This document shows positions 1 to 8,591 of a DNA stretch of 64,000 nucleotides, in pieces (position 1 is the stretch's first letter; the number at the start of each line of letters is the position of its first letter). Both the position numbers and the translations under genes were made by a program. This DNA comes from CAYSCX01 sp964429575 (lineage in GTDB: Bacteria > Desulfobacterota > Binatia > Binatales > Binataceae), in the NCBI GenBank assembly GCA_964429575.1, contig CAYSCX010000012.1, positions 1 to 64,000 on the forward strand, written 5' to 3'. The notes beneath the pieces are model-generated. The model was not told the DNA's origin. It saw only the letters and a list, made by a program, of their open reading frames with translations, and searched no databases.

Positions 1-545
1 TCGGCATGTACGGTCTGTTCGGCGGACCGAAGCTTCTGATGGTCGCGGCGCGCGCCGGCGCGGTGAAGAGTGCGCAAGGCGTCGCGGCGATCGCCGATCA
101 CGGATTCGACGATTGCCCGCCGGCCGATTTCATTCTGGTACCGGGTGGAGTGGGGACGCGCGAGGAGGCCACCAACCAGCGGCTGCTCAAGTGGCTCGCG
201 GATCGCTCGGCCAACGCCGACTATGTGATGTCGGTTTGCACCGGCGCATCGTTGCTTGCGCGCGCTGGAGTGCTCGACGGGCGTCGGGCGACAACCAACA
301 AGATGTTTTTCGGTTGGGTTGCGGAACAGGGACCGCGCGTCACGTGGGTCAAGGAAGCGCGCTGGGTCGAAGATGGCAAGTTCGTGACCGCCTCCGGCGT
401 ATCTGCCGGCATCGACATGGCGCTATCGGTGATTTCGAAGCTGAGCAGCGAGGAGGAGGCGTCCAGAGTCGCACTCTTGATGGAGTACGATTGGCATCGA
501 GACCCGGCGTGGGATCCATTCGCGAAACTCGCCGGGCTGGTCTAG
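1..545 (+). CDS. DJ-1/PfpI family protein (5' end outside window)
   Basis: Member of the class I glutamine-amidotransferase-like DJ-1/PfpI superfamily. The frame is open to the window edge, so the true start lies upstream; the first ATG in view is at 6, and 179 residues are visible from it. Counting from that ATG, the nucleophile elbow is around residue 78 (SVCTGASLLARAG), preceded by the PGG turn at 46-48 and followed by a GVSAGIDMAL segment near 131-140. This arrangement is typical of the GlxA/isonitrile-hydratase-like branch. No AraC-type DNA-binding domain follows, so it is the single-domain form. Substrate unknown. The stop overlaps the stop of the convergent hydrolase gene in the four bases CTAG (542-545). 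Confidence 0.85.
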   Translation, partial: GMYGLFGGPKLLMVAARAGAVKSAQGVAAIADHGFDDCPPADFILVPGGVGTREEATNQRLLKWLADRSANADYVMSVCTGASLLARAGVLDGRRATTNKMFFGWVAEQGPRVTWVKEARWVEDGKFVTASGVSAGIDMALSVISKLSSEEEASRVALLMEYDWHRDPAWDPFAKLAGLV

Positions 546-1405
546 CGAGCGGCGAAAAAATCCAGCGATTCGCGAATCACAAGATCGGGCTGCTCCATCG
601 GGAGGAAGTGTCCGGCCCCGGCCACGTTCATCACACGTCCGTTGCGGAGCTTCGCGGCAATCTTGTCCGACAGCGTCGCGCCGAGTGAATCGCCGTTCGC
701 GCCGAACATCACCAGCAGCGGCCGGTTGGCGCGAACGATGCGCCCCAGTCCGTCGAACTCGCGTGACGTTTCGTAGTATCGCGCCTCGATCTCCGGCGCG
801 CACTTGAGTTCGCGTTTGCCGCCGGGCGCCGCGCGCGTGCCGTGCTCGCAATAGTCGTGCAGCATGTCGGCTCGCCACGACGCGTACGGCGGCTTGCGTT
901 CGAAGTTCGCGTACATCGCATCGATATTCTCGAACACGCGCTTTCGTTTGAGCGTGCGTTCGATGAACGGATTGCGCCACTGCAGCTCGGGGGCGATCGG
1001 GGATTCGAAGATCACGGGTTCGACCAGCACTGCGCGCGAGATCAGCTCGGGATGCTCGCAGGCGAGCGCGCCAATGGCGGTCGCGCCCGCTGAATGACCG
1101 AACGCGCGCATATCCTTCCATCCCATTGATTCGATGAACGCCGCAAGGTCGCGCATCGTGTGGAGCCAGTTGTATTCGCCGCTTTTCGCAAGCCCGCTGT
1201 CGCCGTGCCCGCGCTGGTCCATCGAGTACACATGGCCAATCGCGCGAAGCGCCTGCGCATAAACGCGGTAGGTACGCCCGTGAAATCCGGTCGCGTGGAG
1301 AATGACGATTGGCGCGCCCTCGCCACCCCAGTCGAGGTAGTGGATGCGTACGTCATCGAGATCGAGCTGGCCAGGCCGCGGGTTCGACATGTTCGCTGCG
1401 CACAT
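542..1405 (-). CDS. alpha/beta hydrolase
   Basis: A 287-residue alpha/beta-hydrolase-fold protein of usual length. It has the oxyanion region HATGFHG near residues 37-43, the MDQRGHGDS strand/turn near 62-70, the nucleophile elbow GHSAG with Ser105, and the catalytic His in GAGHFLP near 266. No signal peptide is seen, so it is probably cytoplasmic. It could be an esterase, epoxide hydrolase or C-C hydrolase; the sequence alone does not settle the substrate. A second ATG at codon 6 (1390) is an alternative start. It converges on the upstream DJ-1/PfpI gene with a four-base stop overlap. Confidence 0.85.
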   Translation of the reverse strand: MCAANMSNPRPGQLDLDDVRIHYLDWGGEGAPIVILHATGFHGRTYRVYAQALRAIGHVYSMDQRGHGDSGLAKSGEYNWLHTMRDLAAFIESMGWKDMRAFGHSAGATAIGALACEHPELISRAVLVEPVIFESPIAPELQWRNPFIERTLKRKRVFENIDAMYANFERKPPYASWRADMLHDYCEHGTRAAPGGKRELKCAPEIEARYYETSREFDGLGRIVRANRPLLVMFGANGDSLGATLSDKIAAKLRNGRVMNVAGAGHFLPMEQPDLVIRESLDFFAAR

Positions 1406-1465
1406 CGAGCGAAATCATAAGCGACGCGAAATACGGATGAAACCACGCGTACGCACGCGGCGGCA

Positions 1466-2728
1466 CTAGCAGGTGGTTGGCGGCGTTCGCCGGGCACCTT
1501 CGATGTTCAGCAGATCGGCGAGCGTCATCGCGTCGAGCACCTGGCGTTCGGCGCCGCGCAGTCGCAGGAGCAGCGCGTCAACCCGCGGGTCACGTGCGGC
1601 GCCACTATCATCGCGCAGGATCTCCTCGAGCGCGTCACCGAGTCGAATTGTTTCCGGTGGCCGCGAAAGCTCGAGGCGCTCGTCGGCACTCGATGCGATA
1701 GTTCCGGTCATTCGCAACGGTGTGAGCACTTTCGTCAGCGCTTCGTCGGGAACGCCCAGTTCCGACGCGAGCATCGCGACGGTCAGGCGCGCTCCCTGTC
1801 GGCCTCGATGTTCGCCCAGCCGCAGCAAGACGTGAAGTGCTGCCGCGCGTGCGAATCGGGACCGCTCGGCCGTGGCGGCAGCCGGGCGCACGACTCCACA
1901 CTGCGTTGCAGCGGTCAGCTCCGCGCCGAACAGCACAATTGCCCACGCGGAGTAAACCCAGACGAGAAATATCGGCAGTGATGCGAGCGTACCGTAGATC
2001 GCCTCATACCGCGCGACGCCCACTTGGAAATGCACGTAACCCCACTGTGCGAGCAGAAAGAGCAGCGCGGTCACGAAAGATCCGGCGAGTGCCGGCATCA
2101 CTCGGACGTGGGTGTAGGGAAAGAAAATGAACAAGAAAAAGAACGCGGCCCACGCAAGCGCAAAAGGCGCGAGCCCTGTGAGAAACCGAAATTCCCAGAA
2201 ATCCAATGAGAGCACGGTCATCAACGTGACGGCCGCCGCAAGCAGCAACGGAACCACCAACAGCACCCCCACATAGTCGGAAAATCGCCGCAGGTAACTT
2301 CGCGATCGCGCCGCGCGGAATATGGCGTTGAACGCGTTCTCCACCGTGCTCATCGTCGAGATCGCCGTGAGCAACAGGAACGCGCCGCCCACCGAGCCGA
2401 GCGCGGTCGCGTCGATGCGTTCGACGAACGCCATAATCTGGTTCGAGATGTTGGGCGAGCCCAGCCCCAGATACCGATCGACGATCGGCCGCAGTTCGTT
2501 CGCCGAACCGACGCCCTTTAACACTGCGAATGCGAGCGCGAGGAGCGGCACGATCGATAGCGCGACCGCGTACGTCAAAGCTCCGGCGCGGAGTAGATCG
2601 TTGTTTGCGAGAAATCCTTCGACTGCGTCCCGCACGATCAGTGCGGCGTGAATCAGTGGATTGCGCCGCGAGTCCGTTTCCGCCCGGCTTCTGGCTTTGG
2701 CAATCCAGGCTGCGATCGAACCTGACAC
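1466..2728 (-). CDS. YihY/BrkB family inner-membrane protein
   Basis: A 420-residue protein of the YihY/virulence factor BrkB family. The N-terminal two thirds hold about six hydrophobic helices, with the family-typical stretches GALTYAVALSIVPLLALAF near residues 47-65, AISTMSTVENAFNAIFR near 120-136, and LPIFLVWVYSAWAIVLFGAEL around 250-270. After the membrane part, residues from about 290 on form a hydrophilic domain that resembles a winged helix, found in many long YihY proteins. Function of the family is unsettled; it was once annotated as RNase BN. The start is GTG, only about 16 bases below a predicted promoter. Divergent from the glycan gene pair. Confidence 0.9.
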   Translation of the reverse strand: MSGSIAAWIAKARSRAETDSRRNPLIHAALIVRDAVEGFLANNDLLRAGALTYAVALSIVPLLALAFAVLKGVGSANELRPIVDRYLGLGSPNISNQIMAFVERIDATALGSVGGAFLLLTAISTMSTVENAFNAIFRAARSRSYLRRFSDYVGVLLVVPLLLAAAVTLMTVLSLDFWEFRFLTGLAPFALAWAAFFFLFIFFPYTHVRVMPALAGSFVTALLFLLAQWGYVHFQVGVARYEAIYGTLASLPIFLVWVYSAWAIVLFGAELTAATQCGVVRPAAATAERSRFARAAALHVLLRLGEHRGRQGARLTVAMLASELGVPDEALTKVLTPLRMTGTIASSADERLELSRPPETIRLGDALEEILRDDSGAARDPRVDALLLRLRGAERQVLDAMTLADLLNIEGARRTPPTTC

Positions 2729-2750
2729 TTATGCACCGGCGAGCGTCGGG

Positions 2751-2780
2751 ATTGTCGGGGCCGTTCGTGCACAGTGTCAA
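2751..2780 (-). promoter_or_regulatory. candidate sigma-70 promoter for the yihY-like gene
   Basis: On the minus strand TTGACA (2780-2775) is followed after 18 bases by GACAAT (2756-2751), a perfect -35 with a 4/6 -10. The implied transcript start is about 16 bases before the GTG at 2728, a very short leader. Seen by eye only. Confidence 0.4.
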
Positions 2781-2848
2781 GCGCGCTGGATCGTCGCACC
2801 GGAGCGGCTGCGTTGCCTGCGCGGTATCTTTGCGATTAGCTCATCACG

Positions 2849-5311
2849 ATGGCTCGTCTGGTCGCGAAAGGGAAATACCTATTTGAGGATGGCCGCAAGT
2901 TCCTCGCACGCGGCGTCTCGTACGGGCCGTTTCCGCCTAATTCACGCGGCGAGCGGTACCCCGAGCCCGAGCGCACGGCGGCCGACTTTGCGCAGATGCG
3001 CGAGCTCGGAGCCAATCTGGTGCGCGTGTACGTCCCGCCGCCGGCGTGGATGTTCGAAGCGGCGCACAAGGCGGGATTGCGCCTGATGGTCGGCATTCCG
3101 TGGCCGTTTCACATGGCGTTCTTGGATTCGCGCGACCTGAAGCGCGACATCCGCGCCGCGATTCGCGACGGCGTGACGCAGATGCGCAGCTTCGGCGACG
3201 CGATTTTCGCGTTCAGCCTTGGCAACGAAATCCGCTCCGACATTGTGCGCTGGCACGGACCGCGCGCGGTCAGCCGTTTCCTCGCGGACCTCTACGACAT
3301 CGGAAAGAGCATCGCCCCCGACGCGCTGTTCACCTACTCGAACTATCCTTCGGCCGAGTATCTCGGCCTGGGGTTTCTCGACTTCGTTTCGTTCAATGTG
3401 TACCTGCACAACGACGCCGACTACCGCCGATATCTGACGCACCTTCTCGCATCGACTGCCGAGCAGCCCGTGGTGTTGAGCGAAACGGGCATGGATACGA
3501 TTCGAAACGGAGAGGAACAGCAAGCGGAGCTGCTCGCGCGGCAGGCGCGCGCCGCGTTCGAAGTGGGCCTGTCGGGCTTCATCGTGTTCGCGTTCACCGA
3601 TGAATGGCACACCGGCGGCGCGGAAATCAGCGATTGGGCGTTCGGCCTGGTGACGAGTGATCGCAAGCCCAAGCGCGCATTCGGCGCGGTCGCCGCAGCG
3701 TTTCACGGCGAATTGCCGCCGCCGCTCGCCGCGACGCCGCGCGTGACGGTCGCAGTTCCAGCGTACAATGCCGCCGCAACTCTCGCGCCCTGTCTCGAAT
3801 CGTTGCGAGCGCTCAATTATCCCGACTACGAGACGATTGTCGTCGATGATGGCTCCAAGGATGACACGGCTGCGGTCGCGGAACGCGCTGGCGCGCGCGT
3901 GCTCCGGATGGAGCATAAGGGACTCGGCATGGCGCGCAACGCGGCGCTCGAGGCGGCTTCGGGCGAGATCGTCGCGTTCATCGACGCCGATGCGTGCGCC
4001 GATCGCGACTGGCTCTATCATCTGGTCGAAGCCATGACGCGCCGCGACGCTGCTGCCGGCGGCGGTCCGAACTTTGCGCCGTCGGCATCGGGTTCTCTGT
4101 CCGCGGCGCTCGCCGCCGCGCCGGGACTACCGCGAGAGGTGCGCGCGAGCGACGCGGATCTCGCGCAGCTTTGCGGCTGCAACATGGCGGTGCGCAAGGA
4201 TGCACTTGTCTCGACCGGCGGCTTCGATCCGCTCTTCACGGCGGCGGGCGACGATGTCGATCTCTCCTGGCGGCTCGCGGACGGCGGCGCCACCGTGGCG
4301 GCGGTGCCTGGAGCGGTGGTGATTCATGAGCGACGCGCGACTGTTCGAGCATATCTCGCGCAGCAGGCCGGATACGGCGCGGGCGAGGGCCTCCTATACC
4401 GAAAGTACCCATATCGCATGAACACTAACGGCGGAATCTACGGCGCGTCGGGATGGCTCGACGCGCTGCTCGGCGGCGCGCGCGTCTATTACGGCGCCTT
4501 CGGGCGCGGTCTATTTCAGTCGCTATATCCGGGAAGCGAACTCCCGCCGATCGCGGAACTGCCGCTTACGGCGGTGTGGGTGGCTGCTTCCGTGCTCTTA
4601 TTTCTCGCCGGAAGCGCCAACGAGATGTACGGTACGCTCGGCCGCCTCGGCTTCGCGATTACGATCGCGTGCGCGATCTTAGGCGCCCTGCGTGCGCCGT
4701 TGCCTCGCGACGCATCTGCATTCCCGACGCGTGCATGGCTGGCGCTTCTCTTGCTATGCGGACCGCTCGTCCGAAGTTTTGAACGCGAACGAACGAAATG
4801 GCTGCTCGACTTCGGACGCAGCGATATTGCGCGAGGCGCACGCGCAGGCTTCGAACCTTCCGGCGCCGTTGTGCTAAAGCGCGACGTCGCCGGCACGCAA
4901 ATCGAACCAGCGCCGGTGCTCGAATCGATACGCGCGGCGCTGGTTCGCCGCGGCCTCGCGGTGGCGGTGACCGACGGATTCCAGGAATACGATCTAGAGA
5001 TTGTGCTGCCGCCGGGTCTTCGAATACCGATCAATGCGATTCGCCGCCCCGACGGATGGCTCGCGCTCCGCTGGCGAGTGAGGATCGCGGCGCGCCGCGC
5101 CCTGGCCGCCGCAGCCATCGGCCTCGTGGTACTCGCGGTTGCGGGCCTTGGCGCCGGAGAGGCTCTTACCGCCGTTTTCCTCGGCGGCGTTTCAATCGGC
5201 GCACTCGCGCTCGCCCGCGCATGGCGGCTGCCCGGCGCGATTTTGGCCGCTGCCAGTGACGCGGGGAATGAGTTCGGATTGCGCGCCGAAGAGACGGGCG
5301 ACGAATGGTGA
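2849..5311 (+). CDS. glycoside hydrolase-like / GT2 glycosyltransferase fusion, membrane bound
   Basis: An 820-residue two-enzyme fusion. Residues 1-290 look like a clan-A TIM-barrel glycosidase or transglycosidase: FSLGNEIR places a candidate acid/base Glu at 127, and VVLSETGMD a candidate nucleophile Glu at 212. Residues 298-515 form a GT2 domain: VAVPAYNAA, VVDDGSKDDT, IDADACAD (the DxD at 379-381), GCNMAVRK and GDDVDLSWRL near 467, followed by a QQAGYGAGEGLL segment. No QxxRW processivity motif is visible. Hydrophobic segments near 573-590, 601-617, 628-642 and 745-790 anchor it in the inner membrane. It overlaps the next gene, an ABC exporter, by 7 bases. GH17-GT2 fusions are known in beta-glucan synthesis (NdvB types); the analogy here is inferred. 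Confidence 0.8.
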   Translation: MARLVAKGKYLFEDGRKFLARGVSYGPFPPNSRGERYPEPERTAADFAQMRELGANLVRVYVPPPAWMFEAAHKAGLRLMVGIPWPFHMAFLDSRDLKRDIRAAIRDGVTQMRSFGDAIFAFSLGNEIRSDIVRWHGPRAVSRFLADLYDIGKSIAPDALFTYSNYPSAEYLGLGFLDFVSFNVYLHNDADYRRYLTHLLASTAEQPVVLSETGMDTIRNGEEQQAELLARQARAAFEVGLSGFIVFAFTDEWHTGGAEISDWAFGLVTSDRKPKRAFGAVAAAFHGELPPPLAATPRVTVAVPAYNAAATLAPCLESLRALNYPDYETIVVDDGSKDDTAAVAERAGARVLRMEHKGLGMARNAALEAASGEIVAFIDADACADRDWLYHLVEAMTRRDAAAGGGPNFAPSASGSLSAALAAAPGLPREVRASDADLAQLCGCNMAVRKDALVSTGGFDPLFTAAGDDVDLSWRLADGGATVAAVPGAVVIHERRATVRAYLAQQAGYGAGEGLLYRKYPYRMNTNGGIYGASGWLDALLGGARVYYGAFGRGLFQSLYPGSELPPIAELPLTAVWVAASVLLFLAGSANEMYGTLGRLGFAITIACAILGALRAPLPRDASAFPTRAWLALLLLCGPLVRSFERERTKWLLDFGRSDIARGARAGFEPSGAVVLKRDVAGTQIEPAPVLESIRAALVRRGLAVAVTDGFQEYDLEIVLPPGLRIPINAIRRPDGWLALRWRVRIAARRALAAAAIGLVVLAVAGLGAGEALTAVFLGGVSIGALALARAWRLPGAILAAASDAGNEFGLRAEETGDEW

Positions 5312-7101
5312 CAAGTCCCCCGAGCATGTCGACGGTGGTGCTGCGCGCGATGCGCCAGCATCGAGGCCGCCTCTTCGTCGCGATTGCCGGCGTCGCAGTC
5401 GCCTGCGCGTTCGAGGTGATGAAGCCGTGGCCGCTCAAGATTGTGATCGACAACGTCCTGAGCGGGACGCCCTTGCGCAACGCGTGGTTGCCACCGCTTT
5501 CGAACTCACAACTGCTCGCCGCCGCCTGCGCAGGACTGGTCGCCCTGTACGTATTGCTCGCGCTCGCGAACGTCGTGAACAATTATCTGACGATCTCGAT
5601 CGGCCAGCGGATGGTCAACGATCTCCGCGCCGAACTATTCAACCATCTCCAGCGGTTGTCGCTTGCGTTCCATCGCCGCCGCGAAGTCGGCGACCTCATG
5701 GTGCGCATCGCGTACGACACCTTTTCGATCCAGACCATCGCGATGAATGGCATCTTCCCAATCATCTCGTCGCTGATTCTGTTGGGCGCGATGTTCTGGG
5801 TGATGATCCGTATGGACGTGATGCTGACGCTCGTCGCAATCGCCGTGATTCCTCTGCTGCTGGTGTTGATCACCGCGACCAGCGGGCAGATCGAGCGCGT
5901 CGCGGGGAGCGCGCGCGTCAAGGAGAGCCGTCTGTACACGGTCGCGCACCGCGCGCTCGCGTCGATTCACGTCGTGCAGGCATTCACGCGCGAGGGCGAA
6001 TCATATCGCGAGTTCGTCGAGTCGAGCCGCGAGAGCCTCGGCTACAACCTTCGCCTCTACACGCTGCAAACCGCCTACGCGGGAGCGGTCAACGCGATGA
6101 TCGCGGTCGGCACCGCATCTGTCATCTATTTCGGCGCGCGCCAGGTGCTCAATTCAAAGCTAACCATCGGCGAATTGTTCGTGTTCATCGCGTACCTCGC
6201 GTCGCTCTATGCGCCGGTGAACCAAATCTTCCAGACCTTCGGACTCGTGCAGAGTGCGAAGGCTGGGCTGCGCCGATGCATGGAGATTCTGTCGACCGCG
6301 CCCGACATCCAGGATCGGCCGGGCGCGCAGCCACTCGGCCGCGTTCGTGGCGAGGTGCGGTTTGAGAACGTGACGTTCGCCTACGAGCCGGGTCATCCGG
6401 TGTTGAAGGGCGTGAGCTTCACGGCGAACCCCGGCGAGACGATCGCGATTGTCGGTCCGAGCGGCGCGGGCAAGACTACGCTCGCGAGCTTGCTGACACG
6501 CTTCTACGAGCCGCGCGATGGCGCGATTCGCATCGACGGCCACGACATCGGCGGCGCCACTCTCGCAAGCCTGCGAAGCAACATCGCGATAGTGCTACAG
6601 CCGCCGCTTGTGCTTGGCGATACCGTGCGCGCGAACATCGCGCTCGGACGCCCCGACGCGACGGACGCGCAGATCAGGCGCGCCGCGGAACTCGCGAGGT
6701 TGGGGACCGTGCTCGACAAGCTCGACGCTGGCCTGGACGAAATCGTGGGGCAGGGCGGTCACAGTCTTTCGGAAGGCGAAGCTCAACGTGTCACGATCGC
6801 GCGCGCACTGCTCAAGGATGCCCCGATTCTGATCATGGATGAGCCGACAAGCGCACTTGACATTGAGACAGAGTCGCAGGTGCTTGCCGCAATCGAAGAG
6901 GCGATGCGCGGTCGCACCACGCTGGTCATCGCACACCGCCTTTCGACGATTCAGAACGCCGACCGAATCCTCGTGCTGCGCGACGGCGTAATCGAGGAGC
7001 AAGGCGCCTTCGCCGAGTTGCTCGCGCGCGGCGGCTTCTTCAGCTACCTCTACAACCTCCAGTCGTGGAACAAGGAAGCCGCGGCGGGGGGCCGCGGATG
7101 A
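5305..7101 (+). CDS. ABC exporter, fused permease and ATPase
   Basis: A 598-residue half-transporter of the MsbA/NdvA exporter type. The membrane domain spans about 20-310. The nucleotide-binding domain has Walker A GPSGAGKTT (384-392), Q-loop Gln near 432, Walker B ILIMDEPTSALD from 508, and the H-loop in IAHRLSTI. The signature reads LSEGEAQR (488-495) rather than LSGGQ, a substitution seen in some exporters. The gene starts inside the end of the GH-GT2 gene (ATGGTGA overlap), which points to translational coupling and to export of that enzyme's glycan product. It may work as a homodimer. Lipid or drug export is possible but the context favours a glycan. Confidence 0.88.
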   Translation: MVTSPPSMSTVVLRAMRQHRGRLFVAIAGVAVACAFEVMKPWPLKIVIDNVLSGTPLRNAWLPPLSNSQLLAAACAGLVALYVLLALANVVNNYLTISIGQRMVNDLRAELFNHLQRLSLAFHRRREVGDLMVRIAYDTFSIQTIAMNGIFPIISSLILLGAMFWVMIRMDVMLTLVAIAVIPLLLVLITATSGQIERVAGSARVKESRLYTVAHRALASIHVVQAFTREGESYREFVESSRESLGYNLRLYTLQTAYAGAVNAMIAVGTASVIYFGARQVLNSKLTIGELFVFIAYLASLYAPVNQIFQTFGLVQSAKAGLRRCMEILSTAPDIQDRPGAQPLGRVRGEVRFENVTFAYEPGHPVLKGVSFTANPGETIAIVGPSGAGKTTLASLLTRFYEPRDGAIRIDGHDIGGATLASLRSNIAIVLQPPLVLGDTVRANIALGRPDATDAQIRRAAELARLGTVLDKLDAGLDEIVGQGGHSLSEGEAQRVTIARALLKDAPILIMDEPTSALDIETESQVLAAIEEAMRGRTTLVIAHRLSTIQNADRILVLRDGVIEEQGAFAELLARGGFFSYLYNLQSWNKEAAAGGRG

Positions 7102-7114
7102 GCGTGGGAGTGTG

Positions 7115-7726
7115 ATGATCACCATTGGCCTGACGGGCGGAATCGGATCCGGCAAGAGCACGGCTGCGAAAATTCTTGCCGAGTTGGGCGCGCCGACCCT
7201 TGACGCGGACAAGATCGCGCACGCGACCTACGCGCCCGGCGGACCAGCGTACGATGCCGTGATAGCGGCGTTCGGCGAAAACATACTCGCGGAGGATCGC
7301 ACGGTTGACCGCAAAAAACTTGGTCCGATCGTGTTCGCGGATCCCAGTCAGCTCGACAAGCTTACGTCCATCGTCTGGCCCGCCACGTTCGCGCGCATGA
7401 AGCAGATGGTCGCGGAGATGCGTGCGCGGGGCGAGCGCAGGCCCATCGTGATAGAAGCCGCCGTGCTCATCGAGGCGAACTGGCATCCGCTGTTCGATGA
7501 GATCTGGCTGGTCACCACTTCAGGCGAACGCGTAATCGAGCGCATCGAGCGAGACCGCGGTCTTAAGCGCGCCGAAACCGAGGCGCGCATCCGCGCGCAA
7601 CTTTCAGACGACGAGCGGTGCAAGCACGCGTCGATCGTGATAACGAACGAGGGCACGATCGACGAGCTTCGCGCGAAGGTCACGACGCGCTGGAAGGGCG
7701 CGTTGGATAGATCCGCTAAGTCGTGA
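7115..7726 (+). CDS. coaE: dephospho-CoA kinase
   Basis: Last step of coenzyme A synthesis: phosphorylates the 3'-OH of dephospho-CoA with ATP in the cytoplasm. About 203 residues, normal length. The N-terminal P-loop reads TGGIGSGKST, followed by LDADKIAH, and the CoA-binding stretch VIEAAVLIEANWHPLFDEIWLV lies in the middle. The C-terminus is the usual helix with the RIRAQLSDDERCKHASIVI segment. I prefer ATG at 7115 to the GTG at 7112 because the GGAG at 7107-7110 leaves almost no spacing for GTG. It follows the ABC exporter by 13 bases and is probably co-transcribed. Confidence 0.93.
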   Translation: MITIGLTGGIGSGKSTAAKILAELGAPTLDADKIAHATYAPGGPAYDAVIAAFGENILAEDRTVDRKKLGPIVFADPSQLDKLTSIVWPATFARMKQMVAEMRARGERRPIVIEAAVLIEANWHPLFDEIWLVTTSGERVIERIERDRGLKRAETEARIRAQLSDDERCKHASIVITNEGTIDELRAKVTTRWKGALDRSAKS

Positions 7727-8498
7727 GCGCGGCGACCACCGCGAAGACGACAGCCTCAACCATTGCGCAGCCGCCGGCGAGCAGATAGCCCGATGCGCCA
7801 CCGAGCCTGCGGCTCGCGAACAATCGCAATCCAAGAATCGTAAGTGCCGCGGCGACGATCGCGACGATCCCGACATTCGCATAGAGCCCCATGACGATTC
7901 CCAGCGCGACAACGCTCGAAACCGCAAACTCGCGAAACCTGATGCCGCCCTCGTAGGGCACGCCGAGACCCCAGTGCTCGCCCACTTTAAGGCCGTAGCC
8001 GACGGGCGCCAACGACCATCGCGACAGCAGCATCGCCATCACCAGTGCGCTGGTGCGGGCCGCCGCAAAGGTGATGATCGAGAGCAGCCACGCCGCGATT
8101 GCGAACCATGCAAGCGCCGCGGCTACACCCACCGGACCGATGCGCGCGAGGCCGGTCGGCGCCTGACGCGCTCCGCGCCAGACCGCTTCGCCGAGATCCG
8201 CGATGCCGCGCGGTGAAAAGCCGCCTGTCGCGAGCACGGCGGCGAGCAGGACGATGGCCGAGCGCATGCTGGCTCCGAGCACGGGAGCGAGCGCGCGGTC
8301 TAGAGCCGCCAGTGCGACACCGAAGGTGATTCCGATGAGCGGAAAGAAGACGAACGCCCGCGCGCGTTGCTCGGCGCTTCCGCGCGAGCGCTCGTCAAAG
8401 AGCGGCCATAGCGTGAGCGTCGCTACGGCGAGCGCAAACTCGAACGCGAGCCCGTGAAGGCCCGCCGCTGGTTCGCTACTCTCCTGCTCTGGGCGCAC
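7716..8498 (-). CDS. divergent CobS-like membrane protein (adenosylcobinamide-GDP ribazoletransferase family)
   Basis: A 260-residue multi-pass protein with the length and layout of CobS, which joins adenosylcobinamide-GDP to alpha-ribazole in the last steps of B12 assembly. The order GGFSPRGIADLGEAVWRG, ARIGPVGVAAAL, MLLSRWSL and GLGVPYEGG follows the CobS pattern. However, the usual acidic HxDGLADxxDG signature is worn down to SPRGIADLGEA, so catalytic activity is doubtful. I set the start at GTG 8498; the frame is open farther upstream but that part lies antisense to the panE-like gene and looks random. No other cobalamin genes are nearby, although nrdJ in this window needs B12. It overlaps the coaE end by 11 bases (convergent). 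Confidence 0.6.
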   Translation of the reverse strand: MRPEQESSEPAAGLHGLAFEFALAVATLTLWPLFDERSRGSAEQRARAFVFFPLIGITFGVALAALDRALAPVLGASMRSAIVLLAAVLATGGFSPRGIADLGEAVWRGARQAPTGLARIGPVGVAAALAWFAIAAWLLSIITFAAARTSALVMAMLLSRWSLAPVGYGLKVGEHWGLGVPYEGGIRFREFAVSSVVALGIVMGLYANVGIVAIVAAALTILGLRLFASRRLGGASGYLLAGGCAMVEAVVFAVVAALTT

Positions 8499-8591
8499 GG
8501 CGCAAGGTAAACAGATGACGGCCGGGTTGGCTACCGGCTGGCCGCGCCGTGCTAGAGGTGAGCATCGCGGCGAAATTGCCGCGGTGACGCC

